A DNA stretch of 64,000 nt. It comes from Pseudomonas sp. S31 (lineage in GTDB: Bacteria; Pseudomonadota; Gammaproteobacteria; Pseudomonadales; Pseudomonadaceae). Shown piece by piece: positions 21,143 through 36,425 of the stretch (position 1 is its first letter; each line of letters opens with the position of its first letter). The notes below the pieces were generated by a model. That model was given only the letters and a program-made list of their open reading frames with translations. It was not told the DNA's origin and searched no databases. Position numbers and translations under genes: made by a program. Where the stretch lies: contig NZ_JACVVE010000030.1 in assembly GCF_016648105.1 (NCBI RefSeq), positions 1 to 64,000 of the forward strand, written 5' to 3'.

Positions 21143-23989
21143 TTACAGCGCCGCAATCCGCGCATGCTGCTCGGTGAAGTTGGCCAGGGCCTGTTCCGAC
21201 TCGGCCAGCTTGGCGCGTTCCTTCTCGATCACCGCAGGCGGAGCCTTGTCGACGAAGGCGGCGTTGGACAGCTTGCCGCCGACACGTGCCACTTCGCCTT
21301 GCAGGCGCTGGATTTCCTTGTTCAGGCGCGCAAGCTCGGCATCCTTGTCGATCAGGCCGGCCATCGGTACCAGCACCTGCAGGTCACCCACCAGCGCGGT
21401 GGCCGACAGCGGTGCCTCGTCGGCATCGCCCAGCACGGTGAACGACTCGACCTTGGCCAGTTTCTTCAACAGCGCTTCGTTTTCCTGCAGGCGACGCTGG
21501 TCGTCGGCGTTGGCGTTCTTGAGGAATAGTGGCAGCGGCTTGCCCGGGCCGATGTTCATCTCGGCGCGGATGTTGCGCAGGCCGACCATCAGTTCCTTGA
21601 GCCATTCGATGTCGCCTTCGGCGCCAGCGTCGATGCGGCTTTCATTGGCTACCGGCCACGGCTGCAGCATGATGGTCTTGCCGTCGATGCCGGCCAGCGG
21701 CGCGATGCGCTGCCAGATTTCCTCGGTGATGAACGGCATGAACGGGTGCGCCAGGCGCAGCGCCACTTCCAGTACGCGCACCAGGGTGCGACGGGTGCCA
21801 CGGGCGCGTTCGACCGGGGCGTTCTCGTCCCACAGCACCGGCTTGGACAGCTCCAGGTACCAGTCGCAGTATTGGTTCCAGATGAACTCGTACAGTGCCT
21901 GGCTGGCCAGGTCGAAGCGGAACTGTTCGAGCTGGCGGGTCACTTCGGCTTCGGTGCGCTGCAACTGCGAGATGATCCAGCGGTCGGCCAGCGACAGCTC
22001 GTAGGCTTCGCCGTTCTGGCCGCAGTCCTCGCCCTTGTCCAGCACGTAGCGGGCGGCGTTCCAGATCTTGTTGCAGAAGTTGCGGTAGCCTTCGACGCGG
22101 CCCATGTCGAACTTGATGTCACGGCCGGTGGAGGCCAGCGAGCAGAAGGTGAAGCGCAGGGCGTCGGTGCCGTAGCTGGCGATGCCCTCAGGGAACTCGG
22201 CCTTGGTCTGCTTGGCGATCTTCTCGGCGAGCTTGGGCTGCATCATGCCGCTGGTGCGTTTTTCCAGCAGGGCGTCGAGGGTGATACCGTCGACGATGTC
22301 CAGCGGATCGAGCACGTTGCCCTTGGACTTGGACATCTTCTGGCCCTGGCCGTCGCGGACCAGGCCGTGCACGTACACGGTCTTGAACGGGACCTGCGGG
22401 GTGCCGTCCTCGTTCTTGATCAGGTGCATGGTCAACATGATCATGCGCGCAACCCAGAAGAAGATGATGTCGAAGCCGGTCACCAGCACATCGGTGGAGT
22501 GGAATTTCTTCAGGAACTCGGTCTGTTCCGGCCAGCCCAGAGTGGAGAAGGTCCACAGGCCCGAGCTGAACCAGGTGTCGAGCACGTCGTCGTCCTGGCG
22601 CAGTTGCACATCGCTACCGAGGTCGTGCTTGGCGCGGACTTCTTCTTCATTGCGGCCGACATAGACCTGGCCGGCCTCGTCGTACCAGGCCGGGATGCGG
22701 TGGCCCCACCACAGCTGACGGCTGATGCACCAGTCCTGGATGTCACGCATCCAGGAGAAGTACATGTTCTCGTATTGCTTGGGCACGAACTGGATACGGC
22801 CATCTTCCACGGCTTCGATGGCAGGTTCTGCCAGCGGCTTGGTGGACACGTACCATTGGTCGGTCAGCCACGGCTCGATGACGGTGCCCGAACGGTCGCC
22901 TTTCGGCACTTTCAGTGCGTGGTCGTCGATGCTGACCAGCAGGCCCTGGGCGTCCAGGTCGGCGACGATCTGCTTGCGCGCGACGAAGCGGTCGAGGCCG
23001 GCATACTGAGCGGGCAGGGTAGTGTCGAATTGTTCGTTGACGCTGCCGTCGAGGTTGAAGGCCTGGGCGGCGGACAGCACCAGGGCGTTCTTGTCGAAGA
23101 TGTTCAGCAGCGGCAGGTTGTGGCGCTTGCCGACTTCGTAGTCGTTGAAGTCGTGGGCCGGGGTGATCTTCACGCAGCCGGTGCCGAACTCGGGGTCGCA
23201 GTAGTCGTCGGCGATGATCGGGATGCGGCGGCCGACCAGCGGCAGCTCGACGAACTTGCCGATCAGCGCCTGGTAGCGCTCGTCGGTCGGGTTGACGGCA
23301 ACGGCGGCATCACCGAGCAGGGTTTCCGGGCGGGTGGTGGCGACTACCAGGTAGTCCTTGCCCTCGGCGGTCTTGGCGCCGTCGGCCAGCGGGTAGCGCA
23401 GGTTCCACAGGTGGCCTTTCTCGTCGTGGTTCTCCACTTCGAGGTCGGAAATGGCCGTGTGCAGCTTGGTGTCCCAGTTGACCAGGCGCTTGCCGCGGTA
23501 GATCAGGCCGTCTTCGTGCAGGCGCACGAAGGCTTCCTTGACGGCTTCGGACAGCCCGTCGTCCATGGTGAAACGCTCGCGGCTCCAGTCGACCGACGAG
23601 CCCAGGCGACGGATCTGACGGCTGATGTTGCCCCCAGATTGATCCTTCCATTCCCAGACCTTTTCCAGGAACTTCTCACGACCCAGGTCGTGGCGGTTCT
23701 GGCCTTTGGCCTCGAGCTGGCGCTCGACCAGCATCTGCGTGGCGATACCGGCGTGGTCGGTACCTGGCTGCCACAGGGTGTCGCGGCCTTGCATGCGGCG
23801 GAAACGGATCAGGGCGTCCATGATCGCGTTGTTGAAGCCGTGGCCCATGTGCAGGCTGCCCGTCACGTTCGGTGGCGGGATCATGATGGTGTAGGACTCA
23901 CCTGCACCTTGTGGAGCGAAATAGTTTTCGGACTCCCAGGTGTTGTACCAGGAAGTTTCGATGGCGTGCGGCTGGTAGGTCTTATCCAT
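21143..23989 (-). CDS. valS: Valyl-tRNA synthetase
   Basis: A 948-residue class-Ia aminoacyl-tRNA synthetase. The HIGH motif is LHMGHG (in [18 protein letters not shown]) and KMSKS appears as [16 protein letters not shown]. An editing (CP1) domain is present in the middle, and the C-terminal coiled coil (residues about 880-945: [20 protein letters not shown]...) is typical of ValRS. The start [15 protein letters not shown] is the conserved one. It charges tRNA-Val. Confidence 0.98.
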   Translation of the reverse strand: MDKTYQPHAIETSWYNTWESENYFAPQGAGESYTIMIPPPNVTGSLHMGHGFNNAIMDALIRFRRMQGRDTLWQPGTDHAGIATQMLVERQLEAKGQNRHDLGREKFLEKVWEWKDQSGGNISRQIRRLGSSVDWSRERFTMDDGLSEAVKEAFVRLHEDGLIYRGKRLVNWDTKLHTAISDLEVENHDEKGHLWNLRYPLADGAKTAEGKDYLVVATTRPETLLGDAAVAVNPTDERYQALIGKFVELPLVGRRIPIIADDYCDPEFGTGCVKITPAHDFNDYEVGKRHNLPLLNIFDKNALVLSAAQAFNLDGSVNEQFDTTLPAQYAGLDRFVARKQIVADLDAQGLLVSIDDHALKVPKGDRSGTVIEPWLTDQWYVSTKPLAEPAIEAVEDGRIQFVPKQYENMYFSWMRDIQDWCISRQLWWGHRIPAWYDEAGQVYVGRNEEEVRAKHDLGSDVQLRQDDDVLDTWFSSGLWTFSTLGWPEQTEFLKKFHSTDVLVTGFDIIFFWVARMIMLTMHLIKNEDGTPQVPFKTVYVHGLVRDGQGQKMSKSKGNVLDPLDIVDGITLDALLEKRTSGMMQPKLAEKIAKQTKAEFPEGIASYGTDALRFTFCSLASTGRDIKFDMGRVEGYRNFCNKIWNAARYVLDKGEDCGQNGEAYELSLADRWIISQLQRTEAEVTRQLEQFRFDLASQALYEFIWNQYCDWYLELSKPVLWDENAPVERARGTRRTLVRVLEVALRLAHPFMPFITEEIWQRIAPLAGIDGKTIMLQPWPVANESRIDAGAEGDIEWLKELMVGLRNIRAEMNIGPGKPLPLFLKNANADDQRRLQENEALLKKLAKVESFTVLGDADEAPLSATALVGDLQVLVPMAGLIDKDAELARLNKEIQRLQGEVARVGGKLSNAAFVDKAPPAVIEKERAKLAESEQALANFTEQHARIAAL

Positions 23990-24083
23990 GCGCGGCGGGA
24001 CCCTGTGCATTTATTCGGGAAAGCCGGGAAGTATAACGAAGCTGGGAGCGGCAGGCGACAAGCTGCTGCTATCTGGCAATGCG

Positions 24084-24168
24084 GCGGCGCGGCCTTCGCG
24101 GGTAAACCCGCTCCTACAGGTTACTCACCACCCTGTAGGAGCGGGTTTACCCGCGAAGGCCGCGCCGC
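24084..24168. repeat. Pair of inverted REP elements
   Basis: Perfect 37-base inverted arms (24084-24120 and 24132-24168) separated by 11 bases contain the core CTGTAGGAGCGGGTTTACCC. It lies in the 191-bp gap between the start of valS and the end of the next minus-strand gene, so a transcript reading through would form a very stable hairpin in the valS leader. Confidence 0.93.
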
Positions 24169-24180
24169 TGAAGGGGCGGT

Positions 24181-24555
24181 TCACTCGGAACGCTTGATCA
24201 ACCGCTCGATGCGCGCATCCAGGCGGCGCTTGATCTCGGTCTCGATATGCGGGGTGAAGTCGTTGATCACGTCCTGCATGATCAACTGCGCGGCAGCGCG
24301 CAACTCGCTCTCCAGGTGCAGCAGGGTGTCCTGGCGGCGGGTCTGGGGATCATCCTCGGGCTCGGCTGCAACCGGCTCGGGCTCAGGCACGGGCGCCGGG
24401 TTGCCGGCCGGCTCGTCGAGCAGCAGCGGAATCTGTTCGACCGTGTCGGTCAGCAGCGGCGGCTGCAGGTCGGCATCGCCCAACAGCTGGCGAATCGACT
24501 CCAGGTCGTCGAGCAGGTGGGCGGAGTCAGGCAGGGCGGAAGGCTTGTCCATCAT
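24181..24555 (-). CDS. Hypothetical protein between holC and valS
   Basis: A 124-residue soluble protein with no recognised enzyme motif. The N-terminal part is acidic and leucine-rich, the middle is a proline/glutamate linker (EPAGNPAPVPEPEPVAAEPEDD), and the C-terminal 55 residues form a predicted amphipathic helix region rich in charged residues (LESELRAAAQLIMQDVINDFTPHIETEIKRRLDARIERLIKR). It lies 2 bp downstream of holC, so it is surely co-transcribed. Pseudomonads commonly have a protein at this place, often annotated as a DNA polymerase III chi-associated protein. A two-ATG start (MM) leaves one residue of uncertainty. Confidence 0.85.
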   Translation of the reverse strand: MMDKPSALPDSAHLLDDLESIRQLLGDADLQPPLLTDTVEQIPLLLDEPAGNPAPVPEPEPVAAEPEDDPQTRRQDTLLHLESELRAAAQLIMQDVINDFTPHIETEIKRRLDARIERLIKRSE

Positions 24556-24557
24556 TG

Positions 24558-24986
24558 TCAGAGTCGCTGTAAGCGGTGGTCTTGCAGAGCATAGCCCTGT
24601 TCACGGTAGAAACGGAATCGCTCGCGAGCCGATAGGCGGATGCCGGGTTCCTCGACGACGATTTCGGCCACCCGTTCGAACTGGCTGACGAACCCGGGCA
24701 CTTGGGCGCCGAGGTTGATCAACAAGCCCTTGTGGTCACCTGCGTCGTCACCCAGCCCCAGGGCTACTGCGGCGTCGGCATGGTCTTCGGCCAGATCGTG
24801 CGGGACGAACGCTTCGCCCTTGAAGCGCCACAGGCGCAGGTCCAGTTCGCCGCGTTGCTCGGCATCCAGGCAGTGCAGGTAGACCCGGTGGCCGAGGCGC
24901 CAGGCTTTTTCGCACAGCTTGCAGGCGAAATCGAGCCGCGCCGACAGCGAGTCGGTGGGCAGGATGTAGAAATCGACTTTGCTCAT
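24558..24986 (-). CDS. holC: DNA polymerase III subunit chi
   Basis: A 142-residue HolC family protein (MSKVDFYILPTDSLSARLDFACKLCEKAWRLGHRVYLHC...). Chi joins the clamp loader to single-strand binding protein through the psi subunit. The start at MSKVDFY is the family norm; five extra residues upstream are possible but unsupported. The order pepA-holC-x-valS is conserved in Pseudomonas. Confidence 0.95.
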   Translation of the reverse strand: MSKVDFYILPTDSLSARLDFACKLCEKAWRLGHRVYLHCLDAEQRGELDLRLWRFKGEAFVPHDLAEDHADAAVALGLGDDAGDHKGLLINLGAQVPGFVSQFERVAEIVVEEPGIRLSARERFRFYREQGYALQDHRLQRL

Positions 24987-25033
24987 GGTTCGGTCTGCCA
25001 ACCGGTGGCGCGGGGCGCCACCGGTCTACGCCA

Positions 25034-26828
<1,795 letters not shown>

Positions 26829-27944
26829 TTGATCGTCTTTCGTTATCTGTCCCGTGAGGTCCTGGTGACCTTGAGCGCCGTCAGCGCCGTGCTGCTGGTG
26901 ATCATCATGAGCGGGCGCTTCATCAAGTATCTGGCCCAGGCGGCCCAGGGCGTGCTCGACCCGGGCGTGCTGTTCCTGATCATGGGGTTCCGCCTGCCGG
27001 GTTTCCTGCAGTTGATCCTGCCCCTGGGGCTGTTCCTCGGCATTCTCCTGGCCTATGGCCGGCTGTACCTGGAGAGCGAGATGACCGTGCTGTCGGCCAC
27101 CGGTATGAGCCAGCAACGTCTGCTGGCACTGACCCTGGCACCGGCCGCGTTGGTCGCCCTGCTGGTGGCCTGGCTGAGCCTGAGCCTCGCCCCCCTGGGC
27201 GTGGCCCACGTGCAGAAGATCATCGCCCAGCAGGACGCCCTGACCGAGTTCGACACCCTGGTGCCGGGGCGTTTCCAGACCCTGCGCGACGGCTCGCGGG
27301 TGACCTACACCGAGCAGCTGTCGGATGACCGGGTCAAGCTCGACGGCGTGTTCATCTCGGAAAAACGCTTCAACCAGGACAAGACCAAGGACCGCGCGCC
27401 TTCGGTACTGGTCGCCGAGAAGGGCCACCAGGAAGTGCAGGCTGACGGCAACCGCTACCTGGTCCTGGAAAACGGCTACCGCTACGACGGCAACCCCGGC
27501 CAGGCCGACTACCGCGCGATCAAGTACGACACCTACGGTGTGCTGCTGCCCAAACCTGAGGTCAGCGAGGAAGTCACCGAGCGCGAGGCGATTCCGACCT
27601 CTGAGCTGTTCGGCCAGAAGGGCCTGCGCGAGCGTGCCGAGCTGCAATGGCGCCTGTCGCTGCCGATCCTGGTGTTCATCGTGACCCTGCTGGCGGTACC
27701 GCTGGCCAAGGTCAATCCGCGCCAGGGCCGCTTCCTCAAGCTGCTGCCGGCGATTCTCCTGTACATGGCCTACCTGACGATGCTGATTTCCGTACGCGGC
27801 GCCCTGGAAAAGGGCAAGTTGCCGATTGGCCTGGGCATGTGGTGGGTGCATGGGCTGTTCCTGCTCATCGGCCTCGGCCTGATGTATTGGGAGCCGCTAC
27901 GCCTCAAGCGTGCCGCGCGTCGTGCGGAGGTGGCCCATGGCTAA
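26829..27944 (+). CDS. lptF: LPS export permease LptF
   Basis: A 371-residue YjgP/YjgQ-family permease with three N-terminal membrane helices, a periplasmic beta-jellyroll (about 135-265) and three C-terminal helices. With LptG and LptB (3734-4459) it extracts LPS from the inner membrane. The start is a TTG (LIVFRYLSREVL, read as Met), chosen because AGGAG lies eight bases upstream; the GTG three codons earlier overlaps that site. The end overlaps lptG by 8 bp. Confidence 0.95.
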   Translation: MIVFRYLSREVLVTLSAVSAVLLVIIMSGRFIKYLAQAAQGVLDPGVLFLIMGFRLPGFLQLILPLGLFLGILLAYGRLYLESEMTVLSATGMSQQRLLALTLAPAALVALLVAWLSLSLAPLGVAHVQKIIAQQDALTEFDTLVPGRFQTLRDGSRVTYTEQLSDDRVKLDGVFISEKRFNQDKTKDRAPSVLVAEKGHQEVQADGNRYLVLENGYRYDGNPGQADYRAIKYDTYGVLLPKPEVSEEVTEREAIPTSELFGQKGLRERAELQWRLSLPILVFIVTLLAVPLAKVNPRQGRFLKLLPAILLYMAYLTMLISVRGALEKGKLPIGLGMWWVHGLFLLIGLGLMYWEPLRLKRAARRAEVAHG

Positions 27945-28998
27945 GCTCGACCGCTACATCGGCCAGAGCGTGCTGCTGGCCATCCTGGCCGTGCTGGGGA
28001 TCATTCTCGGCCTGGCCTCGCTGTTCGCCTTTATCGACGAGATGAGCGACCTGAGCGACACCTACACGGTGCTCGACGCCGGTATCTACACCTTGCTGAC
28101 CGCGCCGCGTCGTCTCTACGACATGCTGCCGATGGCGGCGCTGATCGGCTGCCTGATCGGCCTGGGTACCCTGGCCAGCAACAGCGAGCTGACCATCATG
28201 CGTGCCGCTGGCGTGTCCATCGGCCGTATCGTCTGGGCGGTGATGAAGCCGATGCTGGTGCTGATGCTGGTCGGTGTGCTGATCGGCGAGTACGTGGCTC
28301 CGGTCACCGAGAACAAGGCCCAGGCCGACCGCTCGCTGGCCCAGGGTGGCGGCGAGGCGCAAAGTTCCAAGCGCGGCATGTGGCACCGCCAGGGCGAAGA
28401 GTTCGTGCACATCAACTCGGTGCAGCCCAATGGCCTGCTGCTGGGCGTCACCCGCTATCGCTTCGATGACGAACGCAAGATCGTCACCTCCAGCTTCGCC
28501 CGTCGTGGCCAGTTCCAGGACGATCACTGGGTGCTCAGCGACGTCAGCACCACCCACTTCCATGGCGATCACACCGAAGTGGTGAAGAACGCCAAGGAAG
28601 ACTGGGACGTTTCGGTTACGCCGCAGTTGCTCAACACCGTGGTCCTGGCACCGGAGTCGCTGTCGATCACCGGGCTGTGGGACTACATTCACTACCTGGC
28701 TGACCAGGGCTTGAACAATGCGCGCTACTGGCTGGCCTTCTGGACCAAGGTCCTGCAGCCGGCGGTGACCGCCGCCCTGGTGCTGATGGCGATCTCGTTC
28801 ATCTTCGGCCCGCTGCGTTCGGTGACTCTGGGCCAGCGCGTGTTCACCGGCGTGCTGGTGGGCTTCGTGTTCCGGATTGCCGGCGACCTGCTGGGTCCAT
28901 CGAGCCAGGTGTTCGGCTTCCCGCCGCTGCTGGCGGTGGTGATACCCGCCGGGATCTGCGCGGTCGCGGGGCTGTGGCTGTTACGCAGGGCGGGGTAA
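27937..28998 (+). CDS. lptG: LPS export permease LptG
   Basis: A 353-residue partner of LptF with the same layout: membrane helices at both ends and a periplasmic beta-jellyroll between. The start MAKLDRYIGQSVLLAIL is preceded by GGAGG inside the end of lptF. The last gene of the pair, followed by a terminator. Confidence 0.96.
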   Translation: MAKLDRYIGQSVLLAILAVLGIILGLASLFAFIDEMSDLSDTYTVLDAGIYTLLTAPRRLYDMLPMAALIGCLIGLGTLASNSELTIMRAAGVSIGRIVWAVMKPMLVLMLVGVLIGEYVAPVTENKAQADRSLAQGGGEAQSSKRGMWHRQGEEFVHINSVQPNGLLLGVTRYRFDDERKIVTSSFARRGQFQDDHWVLSDVSTTHFHGDHTEVVKNAKEDWDVSVTPQLLNTVVLAPESLSITGLWDYIHYLADQGLNNARYWLAFWTKVLQPAVTAALVLMAISFIFGPLRSVTLGQRVFTGVLVGFVFRIAGDLLGPSSQVFGFPPLLAVVIPAGICAVAGLWLLRRAG

Positions 28999-29012
28999 CG
29001 GACACGCTGCAT

Positions 29013-29042
29013 GAAAAAGCCGACCCTTGGGTCGGCTTTTTT
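29013..29042 (+). terminator. Rho-independent terminator after lptG
   Basis: AAAAAGCCGACCC and GGGTCGGCTTTTTT form a stem of about 12 bp with a minimal loop and a six-T tail. It also lies just downstream of the convergent RDD gene and could work in both directions. Confidence 0.92.
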
Positions 29043-29072
29043 GTGGTCGCTGGGCCGGCAATACGCGTAACG

Positions 29073-29561
29073 TCATTTTTTACGCTTGGGCAGCCGCACC
29101 AGTTGGGTTTCCGAGTAGATGTCGTGCCAGCCGCGCTTGCGCTTGTCGACCAGGGCCCAGAAGAACCCCAGCCCCAGGCACAGCCACGAAGCAATCGACA
29201 CCACGAAGCGCAACAGCGCTTGCCACAGGCTGATGGCGCTGCCGTCGGCATTCTGCACCCGCACCCCCCACACCTGCATGCCCAGGGTTTGGCCGCCATG
29301 GGTCCAGAACTTGGCGAAGAAGCCGAACAGGGCGAATAGCAGGAGGGTCGACAGCAGTGGGTCGCCATCCAGGGCGCCGGCCTCGGTGAGTTCGCGCATG
29401 CGTGCTTCGCCGATGATCGCCATCTGGATCATCTTGTAGGCGCCTGCGGTAACGATCAGCAGCGCGGTGCACAGCAGGAAGTCATAGAACATCGCCGCCA
29501 GGCGTCGGCCCAGGCCGACCGGTGGGAAATCACCCTGGGGGGAGAGCAGGGGCTTGGACAT
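29073..29561 (-). CDS. RDD family membrane protein
   Basis: A 162-residue integral membrane protein with the RDD domain (GLGRRLAAMFYDFLLCTALL: the Arg, Asp and next Asp/Asn positions are the family mark). About three hydrophobic segments and a basic C-terminal tail (RLPKRKK) are visible. Some RDD proteins act as Na+/H+ antiporters, but most are uncharacterised. It faces lptG convergently. The start MSKPLLSPQGDFPPVG is preferred to a longer frame with no conserved features. Confidence 0.88.
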   Translation of the reverse strand: MSKPLLSPQGDFPPVGLGRRLAAMFYDFLLCTALLIVTAGAYKMIQMAIIGEARMRELTEAGALDGDPLLSTLLLFALFGFFAKFWTHGGQTLGMQVWGVRVQNADGSAISLWQALLRFVVSIASWLCLGLGFFWALVDKRKRGWHDIYSETQLVRLPKRKK

Positions 29562-29601
29562 GCAGGACGGCTCCGTATGGCGAAGCGGGTATTCTACGGG
29601 C

Positions 29602-29635
29602 AAAAAAAAGCCCCTGCACATGGCAGGGGCTTTTT
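29602..29635. terminator. Terminator after the cold-shock gene
   Basis: AAAAGCCCCTGC and GCAGGGGCTTTTT form a 10-12 bp stem. Read on the minus strand it ends in eight T residues just after the csp stop codon. Confidence 0.92.
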
Positions 29636-29652
29636 AGGAGTCGGGCTTGTGC

Positions 29653-29862
29653 TTAGACAGGCTGGACTTTGTCAGCCTGCATGCCTTTCTGGCCTTGGAC
29701 TGCTTCGAAGGTGACCTTCTGGCCTTCTTTCAGGCTCTTGAAGCCGTTGCCTTCGATGGCACGGAAGTGCACGAACAGATCCGGACCGCTCTCTGGGGTG
29801 ATGAAGCCGTAACCTTTCTCGTCATTGAACCACTTGACGGTACCGTTCTGACGCTCAGCCAT
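29653..29862 (-). CDS. CspA-type cold-shock domain protein
   Basis: A 69-residue single cold-shock domain. RNP1 is KGYGFITP (16-23) and RNP2 is LFVHF (29-33), the two nucleic-acid-binding motifs of CspA-like RNA chaperones. Which Pseudomonas paralogue (cspA, capB, cspD) this is cannot be told from sequence alone. It is preceded by a long non-coding leader region, as is usual for cold-shock genes, and followed by a strong terminator. Confidence 0.93.
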   Translation of the reverse strand: MAERQNGTVKWFNDEKGYGFITPESGPDLFVHFRAIEGNGFKSLKEGQKVTFEAVQGQKGMQADKVQPV

Positions 29863-30209
29863 TGTCTTGTTTCCTATGAAGCTTAAATTTTTTGATGACA
29901 GTTTCTTTCACATATTTGTAGGCGAAAGAGTACCGGGCTGGGTTGCAGGAAAGTAAGAGACGTCGAACGGGTTGTAGCAGATTGCGGCTACTGGCCCAGG
30001 TCACGAACTGTTGCGACCCATGCAAACACAGTGCAGTGACTCTACGCCAACTCCCGAGAAAAAAACAAGCCCTCCGAGCTGCAGGAAATCGGGCATTTGC
30101 CGATAGCCGACAAAATTGTCGGAAACGGCATGGCGCCTGGCCTGGCGCCATGTTGAAAAGTTATGGAAGAGGTTCGAAAACGAATATCGGCGAACCTCAT
30201 GTTGTGCAT
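29863..30209. other. 347-bp gap, csp upstream / gcvT downstream, with two hairpins
   Basis: The region upstream of the cold-shock gene and downstream of gcvT (both minus strand). It contains a perfect inverted repeat CATGGCGCC-6-GGCGCCATG at 30129-30152 and an 8-bp stem GAGGTTCG/CGAACCTC at 30169-30198; the latter may end the gcv operon. The part near csp (29880-29930) is A/T-rich and probably holds its promoter and leader. Confidence 0.55.
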
Positions 30210-31331
30210 TCAGCCGCGATAGTAACGTTGTGCAACGAAAGGCATTTTGCTGACTTTCAGGGCAACTTGCTTGCCGCGTACCAAGGCGAACAACGCGGTA
30301 TCGAGTGCTGCATGTTCGACTTCGACATAGCCCATGGCCAAGGGTGCGCCGAGCGTCGGGCCGAATCCACCACTGCACACTTGGCCAACGGTCTTGCCCG
30401 TGGCATCGACGATCTCGGCACCTTCGCGCACTGGCGTGCGTTCCTGCGGCAGCAGGCCTACGCGCTTGCGCGCCACGCCCTGGCGCTGCTGGGCGAACAC
30501 CGTTTCGGCACCGGGGAAGCCGCCGGCGCGCTCGGCGTCGGCGCGGCGTACCTTGGAAATGGCCCAGAGCAGGCTGGCTTCGACGGGGGTAGTGGTGGTG
30601 TCCATGTCATGGCCGTAGAGGCACAGGCCGGCTTCCAGGCGCAGCGAGTCGCGCGCACCGAGGCCGATCGGTTGTACCTCCGGCTCGGCCAGCAGGCGAC
30701 GGGCCAGGGCTTCGGCGCCGGCGACCGGCACCGAGATCTCATAGCCGTCCTCGCCGGTGTAGCCCGAGCGGCTGACGAAGCAGTCCTGGCCCAGCAGTGT
30801 GACCGGGCGGAACTGCATGAAGGTCATGCCCGCCACTTCCGGCGCCAGGCGCTCGAGCACCTTGACCGCTGCCGGGCCTTGCAGGGCGAGCAGGGCGCGT
30901 TCAGCGAACAGCGGCTGGATCTCGCACTGGCCGCCGATGCGTTCTTGCAGGTGGGCCAGATCCTGGTCCTTGCAGGCGGCGTTGACCACCAGGAACAGCG
31001 TGTCGTCACCCAGGTTGGCGACCATCAGGTCGTCGAGGATGCCGCCCTGCTCGTTGGTGAACATGGCGTAGCGCTGCATCCCCAGCGGCAGGTCGACGAT
31101 ATCCACTGGCACCAGGCTCTCCAGGGCCTTGGCGGCGTCGCTGCCGCGCAGCACGATCTGGCCCATGTGCGAGACGTCGAACAGGCCGGCCTGCTCGCGG
31201 GTGTGCAGGTGTTCCTTGAGCACGCCAAGTGGGTACTGCACCGGCATGTCGTAGCCGGCGAACGGCACCATGCGCGCACCCAGTTCCAGGTGCAGGGCGT
31301 GCAGTGGGGTCTTGAGCAGTGTTTCGGACAT
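30210..31331 (-). CDS. gcvT: Glycine cleavage system T protein (aminomethyltransferase)
   Basis: A 373-residue GcvT. It takes the aminomethyl group from lipoylated GcvH, releases ammonia and makes 5,10-methylene-tetrahydrofolate. Family segments include the opening [28 protein letters not shown], the [11 protein letters not shown] motif and the C-terminal GCV_T barrel. Last gene of gcvH-gcvP-sdaA-gcvT, 27 bp after sdaA. Confidence 0.97.
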   Translation of the reverse strand: MSETLLKTPLHALHLELGARMVPFAGYDMPVQYPLGVLKEHLHTREQAGLFDVSHMGQIVLRGSDAAKALESLVPVDIVDLPLGMQRYAMFTNEQGGILDDLMVANLGDDTLFLVVNAACKDQDLAHLQERIGGQCEIQPLFAERALLALQGPAAVKVLERLAPEVAGMTFMQFRPVTLLGQDCFVSRSGYTGEDGYEISVPVAGAEALARRLLAEPEVQPIGLGARDSLRLEAGLCLYGHDMDTTTTPVEASLLWAISKVRRADAERAGGFPGAETVFAQQRQGVARKRVGLLPQERTPVREGAEIVDATGKTVGQVCSGGFGPTLGAPLAMGYVEVEHAALDTALFALVRGKQVALKVSKMPFVAQRYYRG

Positions 31332-31358
31332 CGATGACTCCTTGGTTTGCTGTTCGGG

Positions 31359-32735
<1,377 letters not shown>

Positions 32736-32760
32736 GGCGATTCTCCAGGTTGACGGTGAC

Positions 32761-32838
32761 CCCTGTAGGAGCGGGTTCACCCGCGAAAGCGGTGGTGAGG
32801 CCAGCATCGCATTCGCGGGTGAACCCGCTCCTACAGGG
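32761..32838. repeat. Pair of inverted REP elements
   Basis: Perfect 27-base inverted arms at 32761-32787 and 32812-32838 (CCCTGTAGGAGCGGGTTCAC core) with a 24-base spacer sit in the gcvP-sdaA gap inside an operon. Such placement can lower downstream expression or stabilise the upstream mRNA. Confidence 0.92.
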
Positions 32839-32859
32839 CGGCAGTGGACCCGAGGGCCA

Positions 32860-35715
<2,856 letters not shown>

Positions 35716-35726
35716 GGTCGGTCTCC

Positions 35727-36110
35727 TCAGGCGTCGTCGTTGGCTTTGATCAGGCGGTCGTAGGCGTCCTGGTCGAGCAGCGCGTCGACTTCGGCCATGT
35801 CGGCCGGGTTGAAGCGGAAGAACCAGCCTTCGCCCAGCGGGTCTTCGTTGACCAGTTCGGGCTGGTCGGCAAGTTGTTCGTTGACCGCCACGACTTCACC
35901 GGTGAGCGGCATGTACACGCCACTGGCGGCCTTGACCGATTCGACGGTAGAGGCTTCGGCGCCCTTGTCGTAATGCTGCAGTTCCGGCAGTTGCACGTAG
36001 ACCACATCACCCAGGGCGTTCTGGGCGTAGGCGGTGATGCCCACGGTGACACTGCCATCGGCTTCGACGCGCAGCCATTCGTGATCTTCAGTGAAACGCA
36101 ACTCGCTCAT
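35727..36110 (-). CDS. gcvH: Glycine cleavage system H protein
   Basis: A 127-residue lipoyl-domain carrier protein; the lipoylated lysine is Lys60 in [12 protein letters not shown]. First gene of the gcvH-gcvP-sdaA-gcvT operon, with an AGGA site before the ATG and a sigma-54 type promoter at 36176-36191. P. aeruginosa has a glyA copy in the equivalent operon; it is absent here. Confidence 0.97.
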   Translation of the reverse strand: MSELRFTEDHEWLRVEADGSVTVGITAYAQNALGDVVYVQLPELQHYDKGAEASTVESVKAASGVYMPLTGEVVAVNEQLADQPELVNEDPLGEGWFFRFNPADMAEVDALLDQDAYDRLIKANDDA

Positions 36111-36175
36111 GGGAAATCCTCGGGAAGCAGGGCTTGGTGGCGCGTAAGGCGCGCCCGGTCAGTGAGGATTTTTAT

Positions 36176-36191
36176 TGCAAGAATGTGGCCA
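36176..36191 (-). promoter_or_regulatory. -24/-12 (sigma-54) promoter of gcvH operon
   Basis: On the minus strand the sequence reads TGGCCAC-ATTC-TTGCA, with GG and GC spaced as in the sigma-54 consensus TGGCACG-N4-TTGCA. Transcription would begin near 36165, about 55 bases before the gcvH start. This fits the known sigma-54 dependence of the glycine-induced gcv operon under a TyrR-like activator (GcsR) in P. aeruginosa. Confidence 0.75.
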
Positions 36192-36210
36192 CTTAAAAAA
36201 AGTTTATGTT

Positions 36211-36223
36211 TATCAATTAGTTA
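36211..36223. promoter_or_regulatory. IHF-type site upstream of gcvH promoter
   Basis: TATCAATTAGTTA is an exact match to the IHF consensus WATCAR-N4-TTR. It lies about 20 bp upstream of the -24 element, between it and the repeated motifs at 36257-36373, where a bend would bring a bound activator to the polymerase. The same 16-base context recurs, with one difference, at 39496-39511 before the phenol hydroxylase promoter. Confidence 0.65.
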
Positions 36224-36256
36224 TATGAAGGTTTAGGTTTTTCGAAATACTTGATT

Positions 36257-36373
36257 GGAATGAAATCGATACAGTCATATAGCGGTGGCAAAAGGTTTGA
36301 TCTATCAAACCCTTGGCTATAAGCCACCGACCTCATACGGAATGAAATCAATACAGTGTATTGATTCCATTCC
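36257..36373. promoter_or_regulatory. Array of three repeated motifs with nested palindromes upstream of gcvH
   Basis: GGAATGAAATCRATACAGT occurs at 36257-36275 and again at 36339-36357 (one base different). A 17-base inverted copy with one mismatch is at 36357-36373. Between them lies the perfect palindrome GGTTTGAT-CT-ATCAAACC (36294-36311), enclosed by CGGTGGC (36283-36289) and GCCACCG (36323-36329). The placement upstream of the sigma-54 promoter and IHF site suggests activator-binding sites, perhaps for the TyrR/GcsR-type regulator at 46277-47785. No match to a published operator is claimed. Confidence 0.55.
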
Positions 36374-36425
36374 GCATGAGCTGTGGGGGCGCGCTCAGGC
36401 TTGGACTTGCCTGTTGATCAGCCCC

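Noticed and set aside
21746-24688. 980-codon open frame on the plus strand opposite valS
   Set aside because: Antisense shadow of valS and its REP; no ribosome-binding site or recognisable domain.
32761-32838. Inverted repeats as possible CRISPR or insertion-sequence ends
   Set aside because: They are paired REP elements with the same core found five more times in the window; no regular array and no transposase gene.
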